Origin: an uncultured Bacteroidia bacterium
GTDB taxonomy: Bacteria > Bacteroidota > Bacteroidia > Bacteroidales > F082
Length of the DNA: 49,722 nucleotides
Direction of reading: 5' to 3'
Assembly: GCA_902771635.1 (NCBI GenBank)
Contig: CACXXW010000021.1
Coordinates: forward strand, 1-49,722
Part shown: piece by piece, positions 49,146 to 49,722 of the stretch
Numbering within the stretch: position 1 is the first letter of the stretch
How the letters are laid out: the number at the start of each line of letters is the position of its first letter
Program-made: the position numbers and the translations under genes
The notes under the pieces: generated by a model
Database searches by the model: none
What the model was told of the DNA's origin: nothing
What the model saw: the letters and a program-made list of their open reading frames with translations, nothing else

Positions 49146-49722
49146 TTACCTCACCACAAACTTGTTGCTCACCCCATTGTACTCATAAATGTAGATACCA
49201 GGGCGGTAATTGCTCACATTGATGTCAATCCATTCGGCATCGGGATCGAGGGTCTTGGCATCCACCAAAACGCCTCGGGAGTCATAGATGTGCATTTCAG
49301 CCGACTTCCCATTAAGGGTATAAGGGATGGAAACCATCATACTGGCCGGATTGGGATAGGGGCTTTGGGTGCTGACCACCATTTCATTAGCTGAGAAGTT
49401 GCCTTGGGTGGCATAAACCTCGATGTTGTAATTGTCGTAACTATTCGAAATCTCGAATCTCAACTCATCGCCAGCCTTATACAAATAGGAAATCAGCGAT
49501 CCCTCCTGCATAAACAGCACTTCACCGTCTTCATTGAGGATCATTGTGTACATTTTGCCACCTTGCTTCCAAGGCGTAAGGCAAATCTCAATCTTGTCAT
49601 CATTGTTGAAAAGGTGTTTTCCAGCGATGACCACACCAAAAGAGCTGTATCTGATGCCCCATTTTCCCTCTACGGTGAACGGAATTTCTTTAGTCAGTTG
49701 GAAATCGGCATCATACACTGAG
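49146..49722 (-). CDS. T9SS-exported protein, C-terminal part
   Basis: The frame runs off the right end of the window, so the start is missing; 191 residues are visible. The N-terminal part is a beta-rich domain (DADFQLTKEIPFTVEGKWGIRYSSFGVVIAGKHLFNN, IEICLTPWKQGGKMYTMILNEDGEVLFMQEG). A type A T9SS sorting domain follows (about the last 75 residues: SPYPNPASMMVSIPYTLNGKSAEMHIYDSRGVLVDAKTL, IDINVSNYRPGIYIYEYNG, NKFVVR). A GTG near 49716-49718 is internal, not a start. Secreted; function unknown. Confidence 0.85.
   Translation of the reverse strand, partial: SVYDADFQLTKEIPFTVEGKWGIRYSSFGVVIAGKHLFNNDDKIEICLTPWKQGGKMYTMILNEDGEVLFMQEGSLISYLYKAGDELRFEISNSYDNYNIEVYATQGNFSANEMVVSTQSPYPNPASMMVSIPYTLNGKSAEMHIYDSRGVLVDAKTLDPDAEWIDINVSNYRPGIYIYEYNGVSNKFVVR

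Overview
The window is a chromosomal segment from a member of the Bacteroidales (phylum Bacteroidota), probably an uncultured gut-type lineage; I cannot name a species. The evidence is: repeated TAnnTTTG (-7) promoter elements in front of genes, type IX secretion (T9SS) C-terminal sorting domains on exported proteins, a complete MoxR/Bat (aerotolerance) operon, many lipoproteins with short MKK-type signal peptides, tRNA genes without an encoded CCA, and palindromic repeat families scattered in and between genes. No rRNA, CRISPR array, insertion sequence or prophage is visible.

Layout. 1-4.2 kb: 3' part of metK (+), facing a ruvX-def-TPR lipoprotein operon (-) and a T9SS cargo gene (-). 4.2-5.7 kb: a structured non-coding stretch, an Rpn/PDDEXK nuclease-transposase-like gene and tRNA-His. 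5.7-11.3 kb (+): peptide ABC permease, tRNA-Leu(UAG), trigger factor, ClpP, ClpX, and a DUF4294 protein behind a sigma-54-type promoter. 11.4-17.6 kb: CvpA, an M64 metallopeptidase, small lipoproteins and a fused DppD-DppF ATPase. 17.6-22.4 kb: a small CTERM-like protein and a 1391-residue surface protein with duplicated modules. 22.6-27.6 kb (-): M49-type peptidase lipoprotein, acyl-CoA dehydrogenase and biotin-carboxylase/BCCP subunit. 27.7-40 kb (-): T9SS beta-propeller protein and the operon moxR-DUF58-(membrane protein)-batA-batB-batC-batD-batE. 40.2-45 kb (+): a frameshifted aspartokinase and a 1089-residue multi-cofactor flavoprotein. 45-47.1 kb (-): a compact two-gene module, HTH regulator plus a fused nucleotidyltransferase-metallophosphoesterase, with a dyad operator at its promoter. 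47.2-49.7 kb (-): two predicted beta-barrel proteins, a lipoprotein and the end of another T9SS cargo.

How genes work together. Trigger factor, ClpP and ClpX form a protein folding/degradation block. The OppC-like permease and the fused DppD-DppF ATPase are probably parts of one peptide importer, although they lie 9 kb apart. The biotin carboxylase and acyl-CoA dehydrogenase suggest acyl-CoA metabolism. The Bat proteins, with MoxR as AAA+ chaperone, form one envelope complex encoded by overlapping genes.

Best candidates for something undescribed: (1) the HTH / nucleotidyltransferase-phosphoesterase module at 45063-47119, which looks like an autoregulated toxin-antitoxin or defence cassette with a possible writer and eraser on one chain; (2) palindromic repeats that sit in frame inside protein-coding genes, in one case forming the end of a signal peptide; (3) two structured non-coding elements at 4248-4430 and 24285-24353; (4) the BatC variant carrying four InlB-like repeats; (5) the single-chain flavoprotein with four predicted iron-sulfur sites.
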